A stretch of DNA of 64,000 nucleotides from Amphibalanus amphitrite (GCF_019059575.1 NW_024881567.1:343001-407000), one strand, 5' to 3'. Positions 23,514 through 33,004 are shown, counted from the stretch's first letter. The notes: generated by a model from the sequence alone, not told the origin. Numbers and translations: made by a program.

Positions 23514-24745
23514 GCGCAAGCGTGTCAGCGGCTTGCTGGGCACGGTGTCTGGCCGTCTCGATACTCGCACCCGCGCACAGGGTTGCAGTGTCGTCGGCGT
23601 ACATATAGGGTGTGCATCCTTGGATCGCCTTGAGGGAGTGTGCGAGGGGTGCCGCCCACAACAAAAACAAGAGCGGGGACAGGACGCTACCTTGCGGTAG
23701 GCCCGCCCGAAACACCCGTTCGCCACTCTTCACTCCGTTCACCTCGACGGCGACTTGTCGGTCTCGGAGCCACTGCCACGTCCACTGCACCATGCAGCGC
23801 GGGAGTCCCAGCTCTAGCAGTCTCAGACGTAAGAGGCGATGGTCCACCACGTCATAGGCGCGCGCGAAGTCATACGCGACCATTACGTACTTCTGGGCGG
23901 TGGTGCCTTCTGGTGGGTCTGCACGTCTGGACTTGGGCCGATTCCATCCGTCTTGCACCTGCTGGACGAGTCTGCCGATGCTGTCCTCGACCGATCGGCC
24001 AGCCCTGAAGCCGACCTGCTCCGGTGGGACCAGTCCGCGGGACTCGGCCAGGAAGGTGAGACGTCGCTTGATGAGTCGCTCAGCCAACTTGCCGACGTGC
24101 GAGGTCAGAGCGATGGGGCGGTAGCTCGCGGTGAGTCGCTTGTCCTTCCCCGCCTTGGGGATGGGGACCACCGTCGCTTGTCGCCACTGCCTCGGGACCT
24201 CTGCGGTCCGCCACGACATGTCGATGATGGTCAGCAGGACCTTGCGAGCCACCGGTCCTAGATGTCGGAGCATCTCGTTCGAGATGCCGTCTGGTCCGGG
24301 GGCCTTCTTGAGCTGGAGTCCGCTGAGCTCTCTGACCAGGTCCTGCACGCTGAAGGGACCGCATGCTCCTTCTCGTCGATCGCCGCACCCGCGGCAGGAG
24401 CGGTGCTCTTCCCGTAGCTGCCTCTTGGTATCGCGGTCCAGCTTCGGTATGCGCACCTGCTTCGAGACTCTCGCATACTCTTGGACGAAGGCCTCTGCCT
24501 TATCGCGGTCGGTTACGATGAGGCGGTCTCCCTTCAGCATCGCTTGGCCGTCCCTGGGCTCATCGTCACAACATCGCTCCCACTTCTTCAGCGTCTTGTG
24601 GACCCTGCCGACGTTGGCTGGCCTGTTCAAGGTGGTGGAGACGAAGTCCTTGAAGTGTGCGATGATGGCCTTCTTCTCCAGTTCGGCCGCGCGCCGCTTG
24701 ACCGCGATCCAGCGCTCCCGGGACGGTGTGTCACCATCGCGCAGG
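23514..24745 (-). CDS. LINE 2 inverted 5' segment: reverse transcriptase
   Basis: Minus strand, open. It begins in the pre-RT linker (RWIAVKRRAAELEKKAII) and has RT blocks KKAPGPDGISNEMLRHLGP, YRPIALTSHVGKLAERL, PEQVGFRAGRSVEDSI, motif A VAYDFARAYDVVDH, motif B AGLPQGSVLSPLLFLLW and the catalytic MYADDTATLCAG. It stops at AADTLA, the inversion break; after that the frame reads into TIR sequence. The apparent ATG at 25065 is in the antisense of the plus half and is not a real start. The endonuclease is missing through 5' truncation. Confidence 0.85.
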
Positions 24746-24775
24746 GATGGTGACACACCGTCCCGGGAGCGCTGG
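24709..24775. repeat. 29-bp perfect palindrome at the LINE 2 inversion junction
   Basis: Arms 24709-24737 and 24747-24775 (starting CCAGCGCTCCCGGGACGG) are exact complements around a 9-base loop. The left arm belongs to the RT segment; the right arm duplicates it in the other direction before the RNase H segment begins. Confidence 0.95.
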
Positions 24776-26462
24776 ACAAGATGGGCCAGGACATCGAAGA
24801 TGGTCGTCTCGGGAGAGAAAACCCAGGTCCTGGTGCTCTCGCAGTGGCCGAAGGACGCAGTGGACCTGTCCATCAGGGTGGCTGGAGCGAGAGTTGAGGC
24901 CCGCGAGACTCTCAACCTGCTCGGAGTAACGCTGGATCGCCTCCTCCACTTCGGCCCGCACTGCAAGAGGATGCGACAGAGAACCCGACCGAGACTGCAA
25001 CACCTCAGGAGACTGACGGGCAGGGACTGGGGGCTGGAAGAGCGGCAACTCCGCATCGTGGCCAACGGCTACGTCAGAGGCGCGCTGGAGCACGCCGCCG
25101 CAGCGTGGCTACCGGCCGCGTCCCCCTCCCACGTGGAAGTACTGGAGAGGGAGATGAGGGAGGCCGCCCGCGTCATAACGGGCTGCACGCGCTCAACCCC
25201 CACCGAAGCCCTGATGGCGGAGGCAGGACTGGCTCCGGTGACGGCCCGGAAAACCACCCTGGCGGCGCGATTCCTCGCGAAGGCAAGAGCCCTCCCAGAA
25301 GAGGACCCACTACGCCGAGTAGCGGACGCGACCGTCAACCCACGGTTGAAGGCGGTGACGGGCTGGCGCACGGTGGGTCTGGAGGCCTGGCACATGGCAG
25401 GTGTCGTGGCCCCGATCGAGCCGGTGCTGCCGCCCAGCGTCGCCCCGTGGGAGGAGGCCCCCCCGGTGGTCTTTGACCTGGGGATAGGAGCCACACCCCC
25501 CTCCGGAGCGTCCGCGGAGACCCGCCGACAGGCGGCCGCCCTGCACCTGGCGTCCCTCCCCCAGTGCGCGACCTGGGCCTGGACGGACGGATCCGCCGCG
25601 GGAGGAGTGCTGGACGGTGGAGCGGGCGGCTATATCGAGTGGCCCGACGGGGAGAGCCACGAGCTCCGCGCACCAGCGGGCAAGCTCTGCTCGAGTTACC
25701 GAGCGGAGATGGTGGCACTCCGCGAGACACTAAACTACATCGGCAACCACACTGATCATGAGGAGGACCCCATCATACTGTGTACCGACTCGCAAGCAGC
25801 TCTATCTGCCCTACGGAGTGGCCCGGCCGAGCAAAGGACGCAGCTGAACCGAGCTGTCTGGGACGCTCTGGCCCTGGTGTCCGACAATGGAGAGCGGCAG
25901 GTGCGCCTTCAATGGGTCCCGTCCCACTGCGGGCTGCCTGGAAATGAGATGGCCGACAGCCTAGCCAAGGAGGCGGCATCTCTCCCCCAAGAGCAGGTAC
26001 CGGTGGACACGCGCACAGTGCATAGAGCAGCGGCGCGAGCGGCGGACGCTCGCACACGAGAGCAGCGACCCCCAGGCTGGTTCCGAACCCTGATGGGGAC
26101 AACGTGCCCACCCACAGTGTCTGGCCTGGACCGTCTGACGGCTATCGACGTCCACCAGCTGAGAGCCGGACACTGGTCAGGGTCGCAACAGTACCTGCAT
26201 CGCATCGGCAAGAGCCCCACACGGCAGTGCGACGCCTGCAATGAACGAGCATGCGGCGGAGCCCTCTGCCCACTCTGTAAGGAGGAAGCCGACACCCCAG
26301 ATCACATTCTGTTGCGGTGCCCAGCGCAGATGGGGCTTCGGTTCCGCCTGACGGGAAGCATACACGCCCCAACCAGAGAGACTGCAAGGAGCACAAGTTA
26401 CATCGCGGCCATGGCGGCCGCGCGCAGAGGGATGCTAAGCCGCGAGGCTTCGCGTCGCTAGA
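24776..26462 (+). CDS. LINE 2 3' segment: RNase H and CCHC zinc finger
   Basis: Plus-strand frame continuing from the RT at WARTSKMVVSGEKTQVLVLS. Post-RT region: LLGVTLDRLLHFG and VANGYVRGALEHAAAAWLP. RNase H follows with WTDGSAAGG, SSYRAEMVAL, ILCTDSQAALSAL and QWVPSHCGLPGNEMADSLAKE, all catalytic acidic residues present. The end has a zinc-finger segment, CDACNERACGGALC, CPLCKEEADTPDHILLRC. Stop TAG at 26460-26462, then a short AACAACAA tail. The frame upstream to 24131 is antisense of the inverted half and is not coding. Confidence 0.85.
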
Positions 26463-26633
26463 CGCCGAGAGGACGAACAACAAGCCGATGTCAAACGGCG
26501 CGGGAAGACCGTGCCGCATAACTCTCCGGTCATGCGGCACAGCCTACCGGTACCAGGCGGCTGCTGCCAATGCTGAGCCATAGGAACCCGGCGGATAAAG
26601 AGTAGGGGACCATCAACCTGTACACGACTGTAC

Positions 26634-26739
26634 TCGTTTCCGGAGTCGACGACAGTAGGCACCGAATTGGAGGCGGCGGTCGAGCTCCATGCCGAGGAGG
26701 ACTAGGGTGTCTTTCGCCTGCACCGTCTTTCCTGCCACC
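26634..26739 (-). pseudogene. LINE 1 middle linker between two insertions
   Basis: Minus strand reads KVAGKTVQAKDTLVLLGMEL, then DRRLQFGAYCRRLRKRV, homologous to the LINE 2 stretch following the catalytic RT domain. The left border is the GTAC next to the long-TIR element, the right border the TTAA of the MITE. Confidence 0.85.
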
Positions 26740-27637
26740 TTAACCCTCGCCGGCACAGGGGAGGGGGGGTTGATGCAACCCCCCTAAGGTTTTTCGCAAA
26801 TAACTCGCGTATAAAGCGAGCGATCGCGACGAAACTTTCAGTACCCTCGCAGTGATCAATTTTACACTTACCCTGAAAATTTCATGACCCTGACCCAAAT
26901 GACCTTTGACCTGTGACCTCTTTTCTGAGACCATGTTTGGCCGGAATCGCGATTCGGCGTATGTCGGCTCGCATTAGCCGCGCGTTTGCAAGCTTTTCGT
27001 GGTTTCAAACGTTCAAACATGTGATTTGATGTTGCTCCCATACATTACGGTGGGTGTCAATGTCACCTGAAGGTCAGGTCAGGTCATTGACCTTTGGTGA
27101 CCTCGGGTGACCTCGGCTCACTTTTTCGAGTTTTATATGTTTCTAGGCTAGTTTTTGGAGCTAAATTCGAATTTAGCAGCCATTTGAACATTTACGAAGT
27201 AGTTTTGGTGCCTTCGTAACATGTTACGAAGTTGGCAGAGGCGGTTGGCACGTATTACGAATACCCGTCACAACCCCTACCGGTTGACCTGACCTGACCT
27301 GACCGGAACTGGTCTAAATGCTTAAAGACATCATCTCTGATCAAAACTAACACGATATTCGTGATCAGCACCCCGAAAAACCACATAGCAGCCACACTTT
27401 ACGACTTTCTAACAGGTCCCGATTTTTCCGGTTTTCGGGTCATTGACCTGACCTGGAAGGTCACCCGATGACCTAGGACTTAAAATTGGGTATCATCGGC
27501 TTCCTCCCGTGACGGGCAACACGCTCGCTTTTTCCGCGAAGCTCTAGCTCGATCAGGGGCCAAACACAAAGGGGGTCGTACCCCCCCCCCCTTGTGCCGT
27601 CGAAGGACGCAAAATGGCCTGTGCCGGCGAGGGTTAA
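26740..27637. mobile_element. Complete TTAA MITE (CCCTCGCCGGCACAGG) inside LINE 1
   Basis: TTAA at 26740-26743 and 27634-27637 with inverted termini CCCTCGCCGGCACAGG. Removing it rejoins the LINE 1 frame. A perfect DR1 (TGACCT, T, TGACCT) at 26900-26912 is followed two bases later by another TGACCT. GACCTGACCTGACC runs occur near 27285-27300. Length 898 bp, non-coding. Confidence 0.9.
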
Positions 27638-29055
27638 TGGTGCCTCGGACGGGGTCTCGGGCGTTCTGGGAGAGCACCAGTAGTTGGGTTTTCTCCCCGG
27701 CGACCAGCATCTTGTTGTGGTGAGCCCACGCGACGAGGGCATCTGCCGCTGTCTGCGCTCGACCTCTCGCCACCTCAATGGTGTTGCCCGAGCATAGGAC
27801 TGCCGTGTCGTCGGCGTAGATGTAAAGAGAGGTGCCCGGCGCTCGGAGGGCCTCAGCCAGGTCTGCCGCCCACAACAGGAACAAGTAGGGCGACAGAACA
27901 CTGCCAATGGGGCAGCCCGGCGCGGAACATCCTCGTCTTGGAGAGAGCTCCCTGAACTTCGACCCTCGCTCTTCTGTCGCGTAACCATCCCCATACCCAC
28001 CGGACAGGGCAGAGGGGGAGGCCGCTCTCGAGGAGTTTCAGACGCAGTAACTTGTGGTCCACGACGTCATACGCTCTACTGAAGTTGAAGGCTGTCAGGA
28101 GGAACTTCTGTGCTGACTCTTCGTCCTGGCGTTTTGACCGTTTGTCTCTCTTTGGCTTCTGCCATCCGTCTTCCACGTCTTGCACAAGTCGCCCGATACT
28201 GTCTTCCGCCGATCTTTCTGCTCTGAACCCCACTTGTTCGGGGGGGGATGAGTCGGCGCTTTTCGGCCAGGAACTCCAGCCGGGGTAACAGCGTCCGCTC
28301 GGCTAGTTTCCCTACACAGCTGGTGAGGGCAATTGGCCGGTAACTTGACAGGAGCCTCTTATCCTTCGCTGCTTTCGGTATCGGTACCACGGTCGCCGAG
28401 CGCCACTCTTGGGGGACCACTCCTGTCTTCCATGACTGGTTGATGAGGTGGAGCAGTGCGCTCCGGGCCACCGGACCAAGGTGCCTAAGCAGTTCAGGTG
28501 TGATGCCATCGGGCCCGGGGGACTTGCGCAGCTGCGTCCTCTGGATGGCTTGAGCGAGTTCCTCTTCAGTGAAGGCCGAGCAGCACCCGGTGCGGTCGTT
28601 CTGACACACGGTGCATGCGTGTCGGTCTATCCGGTTCAGCCGCTCCCGCGCCGCTCGGTCTATCTTGGGACTCCTCACTTGCCTCGAGACAGTGGCATAT
28701 TGATGTGCAAAGGCGTTCGCCTTTGCCTCGGCGTTCGCCTTTGCCTCGGTGGAGACGAGAAGTCGGTCGCCAATCTTCATCGCTTCGCCGTCCCGGTGTT
28801 CGTCATCTCCTCCTCCCTCCCACTTCTTGAGCATTCGGGAGACTCGACCGACGCTGGACGGGCGATTCAGCTCAGTGGTGACGAATTATCGAAAGGACTC
28901 TCGAGAAACTCGTGCCTCCACCTCTGCTGCAAGCTTCTTGGCGTTGATCCAGCGCGTCTTGGCTGTAGGATCTTCGGCTGTCACGGCCCGCCTCGCCTCT
29001 TGTCGCTCTTCTGCCGCTCTCAACACATCCGGGTGCAGAGCCCATGGCTTTGCCC
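27638..29055 (-). pseudogene. LINE 1 N-terminal half: reverse transcriptase with frameshifts
   Basis: Minus strand. It begins in the linker (RWINAKKLAAEVEARV), then RT blocks RKSPGPDGITPELLRHLGP and YRPIALTSCVGKLAERTL, a frameshift near 28245 (G-run), GFRAERSAEDSIGRLV, motif A TAFNFSRAYDVVDHK, a second frameshift near 27910, and IYADDTAVLCSG. An in-frame 18-base duplication gives AEAKANAEAKANA (28710-28750). It cannot make an intact protein. The 5' part with the endonuclease is absent, as expected of target-primed truncation. Confidence 0.85.
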
Positions 29056-29159
29056 ATTAGATGCACTCGTCGGATAGCCCGTCCTGAAAACGGCTAATAT
29101 TGTCTCTTAACAAAATATCAAAATTTAGGGCACTTGTCATAGGCCCGTAATGCTAATTA

Positions 29160-29345
29160 GATTTTGCACCCGGATAGAGGCTCGTTCATTCCCGCAGCGG
29201 ATTGGATGGTAGCGCTGGCCAATCACGTTGCGCCGGGCCCAACTAAACTCCGCCCACTGGCCGTGACCGCGCTGGGTCTCTGCCGGCTCAGTCGGTGCGG
29301 CGGCAGCACCGCGGAGAGGTCGCACGGGGGCCGCGCACTGGAAAC
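29160..29345. promoter_or_regulatory. Promoter-like CpG-rich stretch (tentative)
   Basis: A GC-rich 180-bp block contains GATTGG, GGCCAATCACG and CTCCGCCC, that is, two CCAAT-box cores in opposite orientation and one GC-box core within about 70 bp. No gene could be tied to it, and the neighbouring DNA is repeat-derived, so function is uncertain. Confidence 0.25.
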
Positions 29346-29478
29346 ATACATGGAATCGACAGGAAGTATCGGAGCGATGGTTTGCTCTTCATTCGAGGGA
29401 GTTGGTAACCGCTTCTCCCTTTTTGGTATATCAACATTAAACACTGATCCAGCTCAGAACATAAATAATTATCATAAT

Positions 29479-29790
29479 GAGGATATCTGATGTCCCGGAC
29501 CGTATGCTTGCCCGTATCAGGGAGAAGGTGGGATACATATGTAAGAAAAGCGCACTTCTCATGTTTGTTATTTTCATGCAATTGACGCTGGAAGGGTGTG
29601 ACATTATTTTTGGGACACCCTGTATTGACAAGGCGGGAGAACTAAAGCCGTGCGGCTATTTCCACTTCTGATACAACATACATTGCCACTAAATCTTAAA
29701 AAAATTGAATGATGTAGGCCTTGTAGTTACGAAACGGGAGATGTTCAAAGCTGTGACATTTTTTAGACACCCTGTATCATGTGACTAGTG
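29479..29790. mobile_element. Debris with mariner-type ends (GACACCCTGTA)
   Basis: TTTGGGACACCCTGTATTG ends near 29635 and TTTAGACACCCTGTATC near 29780. These resemble right termini of the ACAGGGTGTTCC mariner-like family at 43790-44393. No matching left terminus was found. Confidence 0.35.
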
Positions 29791-30215
29791 GCTTTGATTT
29801 TAAGGTAATTCTAAACTCCTTACACTTTGAAGGATTTAGTCTTAGTTGCCATGTCTTTGACCACTGGTTCAGGTGTTCAAGATCGTCTTGCAAACTTTCG
29901 CCATCCTTCGCACTGGTTATTTGACGAAATATTTTGACGTCATCGGCAAAGAAAAGTACCCGGGAGGACATACCAATTGATAGGTCATTAACGTACAGAG
30001 CGAAGCATAACGCTGAAATTTCAGCGCCCTCGGGTTTGCCCGACGTAACATGACGCCACTCCGAATACTTCCCGTGCACGACAACGCGCTGTTGCCTGTT
30101 ACTGAGGTACAATTTGAGCCAGCTGAGAGCAGCGCCAGATACATGCTAAGACGCTTCTAGTTTGTGAATCAGAAGTTGATGATTTACGCTCTGGAACGCA
30201 GCAGAGAATTCCGTG
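29777..30215 (-). pseudogene. Non-LTR reverse transcriptase fragment
   Basis: Minus strand reads FQSVNHQLLIHKLEAS near 30150-30210 (motif A region), then SWLKLYLSNRQQRVVVHG, an altered motif B, ALYVNDLSIGM and the catalytic FFADDVKIF, then LNPSKCKEF. Frames shift near 30130. Only the palm is left; both ends are lost. Related to the CR1/Jockey group. Confidence 0.75.
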
Positions 30216-30540
30216 TAGTTTGCAGTTTTACTGCCCCATATTTGCCTTTTTGGATTTTTCTTTTTCAAAATGTAGATCAGGTTTGCGTACTCTTGCGCCC
30301 AATAGCAGGTACGGCAAACATGACGAGATAATTTGATAACGCGATGAAAGATGCAAGATCTGACATGTTCGTGCATTGCATTATATGCCCAAGCCCATAG
30401 TCAGACACACACGGAAGAAACAGCAAAAAATGGAAGGCAGTTTCAACTTATATGACTTTTTGCTACATCTCAACATCGTAAAAATATAAAAAAACAAATC
30501 AACCCCGACTAAAAGCGTAAGGACGTTTCCGTCAACTTAC

Positions 30541-30648
30541 CTCTCGCATGGCAGACCAGTCAGGGGAAGTTCTTTCTATAGTCGGTAGGTGGCTGTTGCC
30601 TGTCTTGTTGCCAAGCAACGAAAACGGCCGGCAACATCCTCTTACCAA
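30541..30648 (-). CDS. Candidate host exon 2 (weak)
   Basis: On the minus strand a 108-bp open block begins after ...GTGCGCAG and ends at GAG|GTAAGTTG, a strong donor. It is exactly 36 codons, phase 0 at both ends, so it could follow the exon at 31075-31313, which also ends in phase 0. The product (TIERTSPDWSAMRE at its end) is not recognised. An RFX X-box-like palindrome overlaps it, which would instead suggest regulatory DNA. Confidence 0.25.
30607..30619. promoter_or_regulatory. RFX X-box-like palindrome
   Basis: GTTGCCAAGCAAC matches the RFX-family X-box (GTNRCC, short spacer, RGYAAC). Such sites sit in promoters of ciliary genes in animals. No transcription start is evident, so this is a motif match only. 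Confidence 0.35.
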
Positions 30649-31074
30649 CTGCGCACTCTTACCCGCACTTACCCTACTACGGTGAATGAAGCCACTGGTT
30701 AATAAATCCGAAACGTTGCGTTACCAAGGTGGATTTAGTAAGCGGATTTAATTGTATTTTGTATTACCATTAAAAGTGCGTATTAACTGCTTGAACTTTT
30801 CTCATTATTTAGTAGACACCCGTTACCACCACCGAGTAAAAACCCGCAGGTTAAAGTTGCAGGTGGGCATGGGAATGGCAATCTATCGAGAAGTCGATCT
30901 GCGACATTACGAGAACTCTCATCAGACTCCATCCATGCTAATGGATTTTGAAATGTCTTTCTGGTCCAATGACACCCAGAAATGTGCCAATGATGCAGTG
31001 TGTACTAATCGCCCGACGGGAACAGCTGCTAGGAGCCGACTGAAGAGCGCTCGAAAGGAGCTGATGAAGCTCAC

Positions 31075-31313
31075 CTTGTGGTCGTGGTTGTTGTTGCTGT
31101 TGGATGGTTGCCGGCGGACCGTCGGCGAGCTGTCCGCTCTGCTGCCTTTGCCCATGAGGGCGTCCTCGATGAGTCGGTGGCCGGCGCGCCGGCGCCGGCG
31201 CCGGTACACCAGGTAGCCGGCCAGGGCGGCCACGTAAAGCACCAGCACGCCGGCCACTCCAAGACCGAGCGGCAGCGAGACGGGGCCGGCTGCCGCCGGC
31301 GCCTCCGGCTCGC
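31075..31313 (-). CDS. Candidate host exon encoding a transmembrane segment
   Basis: Minus strand. A branch-point-like CTAAC and an acceptor TTTGCGCTGCTGCAG precede an open 239-bp block ending GACCACAAG|GTGAGC, a good donor. It encodes an Ala/Pro stretch, then a hydrophobic span (LGLGVAGVLVLYVAALAGYL), then VYRRRRRRAG, a classical stop-transfer, then a Ser/Asn-rich tail (SPTVRRQPSNSNNNHDHK). This fits the membrane anchor and start of the cytoplasmic tail of a single-pass receptor or adhesion protein. The family is not recognised. If not spliced at the donor, the frame runs about 50 more codons to a stop. Confidence 0.45.
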
Positions 31314-31379
31314 CTGCAGCAGCGCAAAACACAGCCGCACTCTCAGCCAGCAGTTAGTCAGTGGACGCCAAAGGTGTGC

Positions 31380-31850
31380 TGCGGCGCAGTGTGACCGTAA
31401 GCGCTCTGCTTCCTGCCATCTATTGACGAAATAGGAAAAACTTCATTTTTTATCTTATTGACAAATAGTTATTTGTGACGTCATGCGCGACCACGAATCA
31501 GCAATTGTGAGTCATCGGAAAAGAAAAATGTGAAGGATATTGATGGTCTTTCTAGATAACTTTGATAGAGACAATTATATAGGTAAGGTTTTATTTCAAT
31601 TGTAAACTGGTATCTCTCTCATACTTGTTAGTGTCCCTTACTAGCACTCACAAAGCCAACCAAATGTGAGTATTTCAGTAACAGTCCACAGATGTAGTGA
31701 TTACATATAGGCATAAATACAGGCTGAGGCAATTGCAATGCTGGCTTGCCAAGTTGAATATAATAGATAGCTGATGCCAGCCAAAACATAAAAGATGCTC
31801 ACTAGCAGTTTCATGACTTTACAATAAATTTATCTTACCTGGCGGCTGGA
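31380..31850. other. AT-rich unassigned DNA
   Basis: No repeat or gene recognised. If the candidate exon at 31075-31313 is real, this would be its upstream intron. Confidence 0.3.
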
Positions 31851-31854
31851 GCAG

Positions 31855-32070
31855 ACTGTGACAAGTTACCTTGAATCGATTCAAAATGTGACTCGCATTG
31901 CCTTGAATCGACTCAAACTCTGACTCAAATGGCCTATATATACAATATACATATGTGAATCGACTCGACTCATGATTCAATAAGCTTTCAAATTGTTTGA
32001 TTCGACTCAACTCATGACTCGAAGCAAAATGACTGATTCTTGAGTCGATTCATGATTCAACTCTGAGTCG
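31855..32070. repeat. Clustered GACTC/GAGTC motif repeat
   Basis: More than a dozen GACTC, GAGTC or GATTC pentamers in about 215 bp, often as TGAATCGACTCAA or CTCATGACTCG, with irregular spacing and in both orientations, interrupted by a short TATATACA block. Confidence 0.6.
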
Positions 32071-32084
32071 TATACAACCCTGAG

Positions 32085-32965
32085 GCCCAGACGCCGGTGG
32101 GGCCCTCAGAAGCACTGGTGTATACATATGTAGACCGTAGAGCCGACCCAGGGCCGCCGGTATGGGACCTTAGGTACTGGCGTAGGACCTTCAAAGGTAT
32201 CGGCGTGTGGCCCTCAGAGGCACTGGTGCAGGAACCACAAAGGAGCCGGTGTGGACCCTCAGAGGTGCTGGTGTGAGGCCCTCACATGGACGCCGTTGTG
32301 GTGATCTTTCAGACACTGGTGTGGCGCTGAGCCCACACCCCTCACAGATGACTGTGTGTGTGGCCCTTGGAGTTGTTGGTGCGAATGCTTAATAACCCAG
32401 TAGCGCCTCTCAGAGACCGGCAAAGGGCCCTCAGAGGCCGGTAACGGGCCATATGATGCCAACAACGAGTCTTCACAGGCCGGCAAGTGAGGGCCGGCAC
32501 TATCTTCAGGAGCCCTGTGGGGTCCTTAAAGATCGGCATGGGACTCTCAGACGCCGGTTGGGCCCTCGAAAGTCACCGGTGTAGCACCTACAGTTATCGG
32601 TGGCTGTCTGCCAGAGGCACCGGTGTGGGGCCCCAGAAGCGCCGGTGTGGGACCCTCAGAGTCGTCGATGTGGGGCCTAAAGAGACACTGTGTCTCAGAG
32701 GTGGCGGTGTAGGGCCCTTCTGTATGGAGCCCTCACAGTCGCCGGTGGACTTTTATTTTTCAAAGGCACCGTCGTGGGGGTCCTCACTCCTCAGAGACAC
32801 GGGCATGGGGGCAAGGGGTCTTCGAGAGGCCAGCAAGGGGTCGGTAGAGGCCTTCAGGAGCCCTGTGGGATCCTGGAGACCGGCGTGGTACTCTCAGGCG
32901 TCGCTGGGAGCCCTCAGAGTCCCCAGTGTGGGGCCCACAGAGTTGCAGGTAGGTAGCCGTCAGAT
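32085..32965. repeat. Degenerate minisatellite (CCCTCAGAGGCGCCGGTGTGGG)
   Basis: Imperfect units of about 25-30 bp built on CTCAGAG, CCGGTG and TGGGGCCC. Both strands have spurious frames. It resembles the 17000-17260 and 17620-17720 stretches more than the 21-bp array at 14835. Confidence 0.65.
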
Positions 32966-33004
32966 GCGCTTGTGGGGCGTTCCACGACAAATCGACAAGT
33001 GCCC

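Larger units (their letters stand above)
23514..26483 (+). mobile_element. LINE 2: same family as LINE 1, with inverted 5' half
   Basis: Bounded by GCCGATGACA (23504-23513) and GCCGATGTCA (26484-26493), a 10-bp duplication with one mismatch. The 3' half (24776-26483) is plus strand; the 5' half (23514-24745) is on the minus strand and ends exactly where the plus half begins in protein terms (AADTLA, then WARTSKM). This is the structure of twin priming. It lies in the right TIR of the element 22175-26629. Confidence 0.85.
22175..26629. mobile_element. Non-autonomous long-TIR DNA element inserted in LINE 1
   Basis: Ends AGTCGTGTACAGGTTGATGG at 22175 and its complement ending at 26629, each next to GTAC (22171-22174, 26630-26633). 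The target duplication is GTAC, or TA with termini CAGTCGTG. The terminal inverted repeats are about 340 bp: left 22175-22520; right 26629 down to 26484, interrupted by LINE 2, then resuming at 23513 down to about 23335. Both arms hold a GTGCCGCAT...ATGCGGCAC hairpin and a G-rich tract. Removing it rejoins the LINE 1 frame (KRV-RPRL). About 1.5 kb without LINE 2; no transposase. Confidence 0.8.
20655..29055 (-). mobile_element. LINE 1: RNase H-bearing non-LTR retrotransposon (I-like group), interrupted twice
   Basis: Minus-strand element bounded by target duplications ATTAGGTGCAC (20644-20654) and ATTAGATGCAC (29056-29066), one mismatch in 11. Its 3' end is an eleven-unit (CAA)n tail (plus strand TTG, 20655-20687). 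The RT half is at 27638-29055, a linker at 26634-26739, and the RNase H half at 20688-22174. Gaps are the MITE 26740-27637 and the long-TIR element 22175-26629. Without these it is about 3.05 kb and 5'-truncated. Rejoined reading frames across both gaps match LINE 2 of the same family. Confidence 0.9.
20405..29097. mobile_element. AATAGCCG MITE, disrupted host of the 8.4 kb LINE nest
   Basis: The left part (20405-20654) and right part (29056-29097) together form one MITE with termini TAGCCGTCTTCACGACGG and CCGTCCTGAAAACGGCTA. Related copies at about 56445-56735 and 57045-57335 show the uninterrupted order. The ATTAGGTGCAC word near the right end is where the LINE inserted. Confidence 0.75.

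Noticed and set aside
24131-24745. N-terminal part of the 776-codon plus-strand frame
   Set aside because: Antisense of the inverted RT segment; the real coding part starts near 24776.
24746-25065. N-terminal extension of the 529-codon minus-strand frame
   Set aside because: Antisense of the RNase H segment across the inversion junction.
30752-31216. 154-codon plus-strand frame
   Set aside because: Antisense of the candidate exon with splice signals on the minus strand; no recognisable domain.
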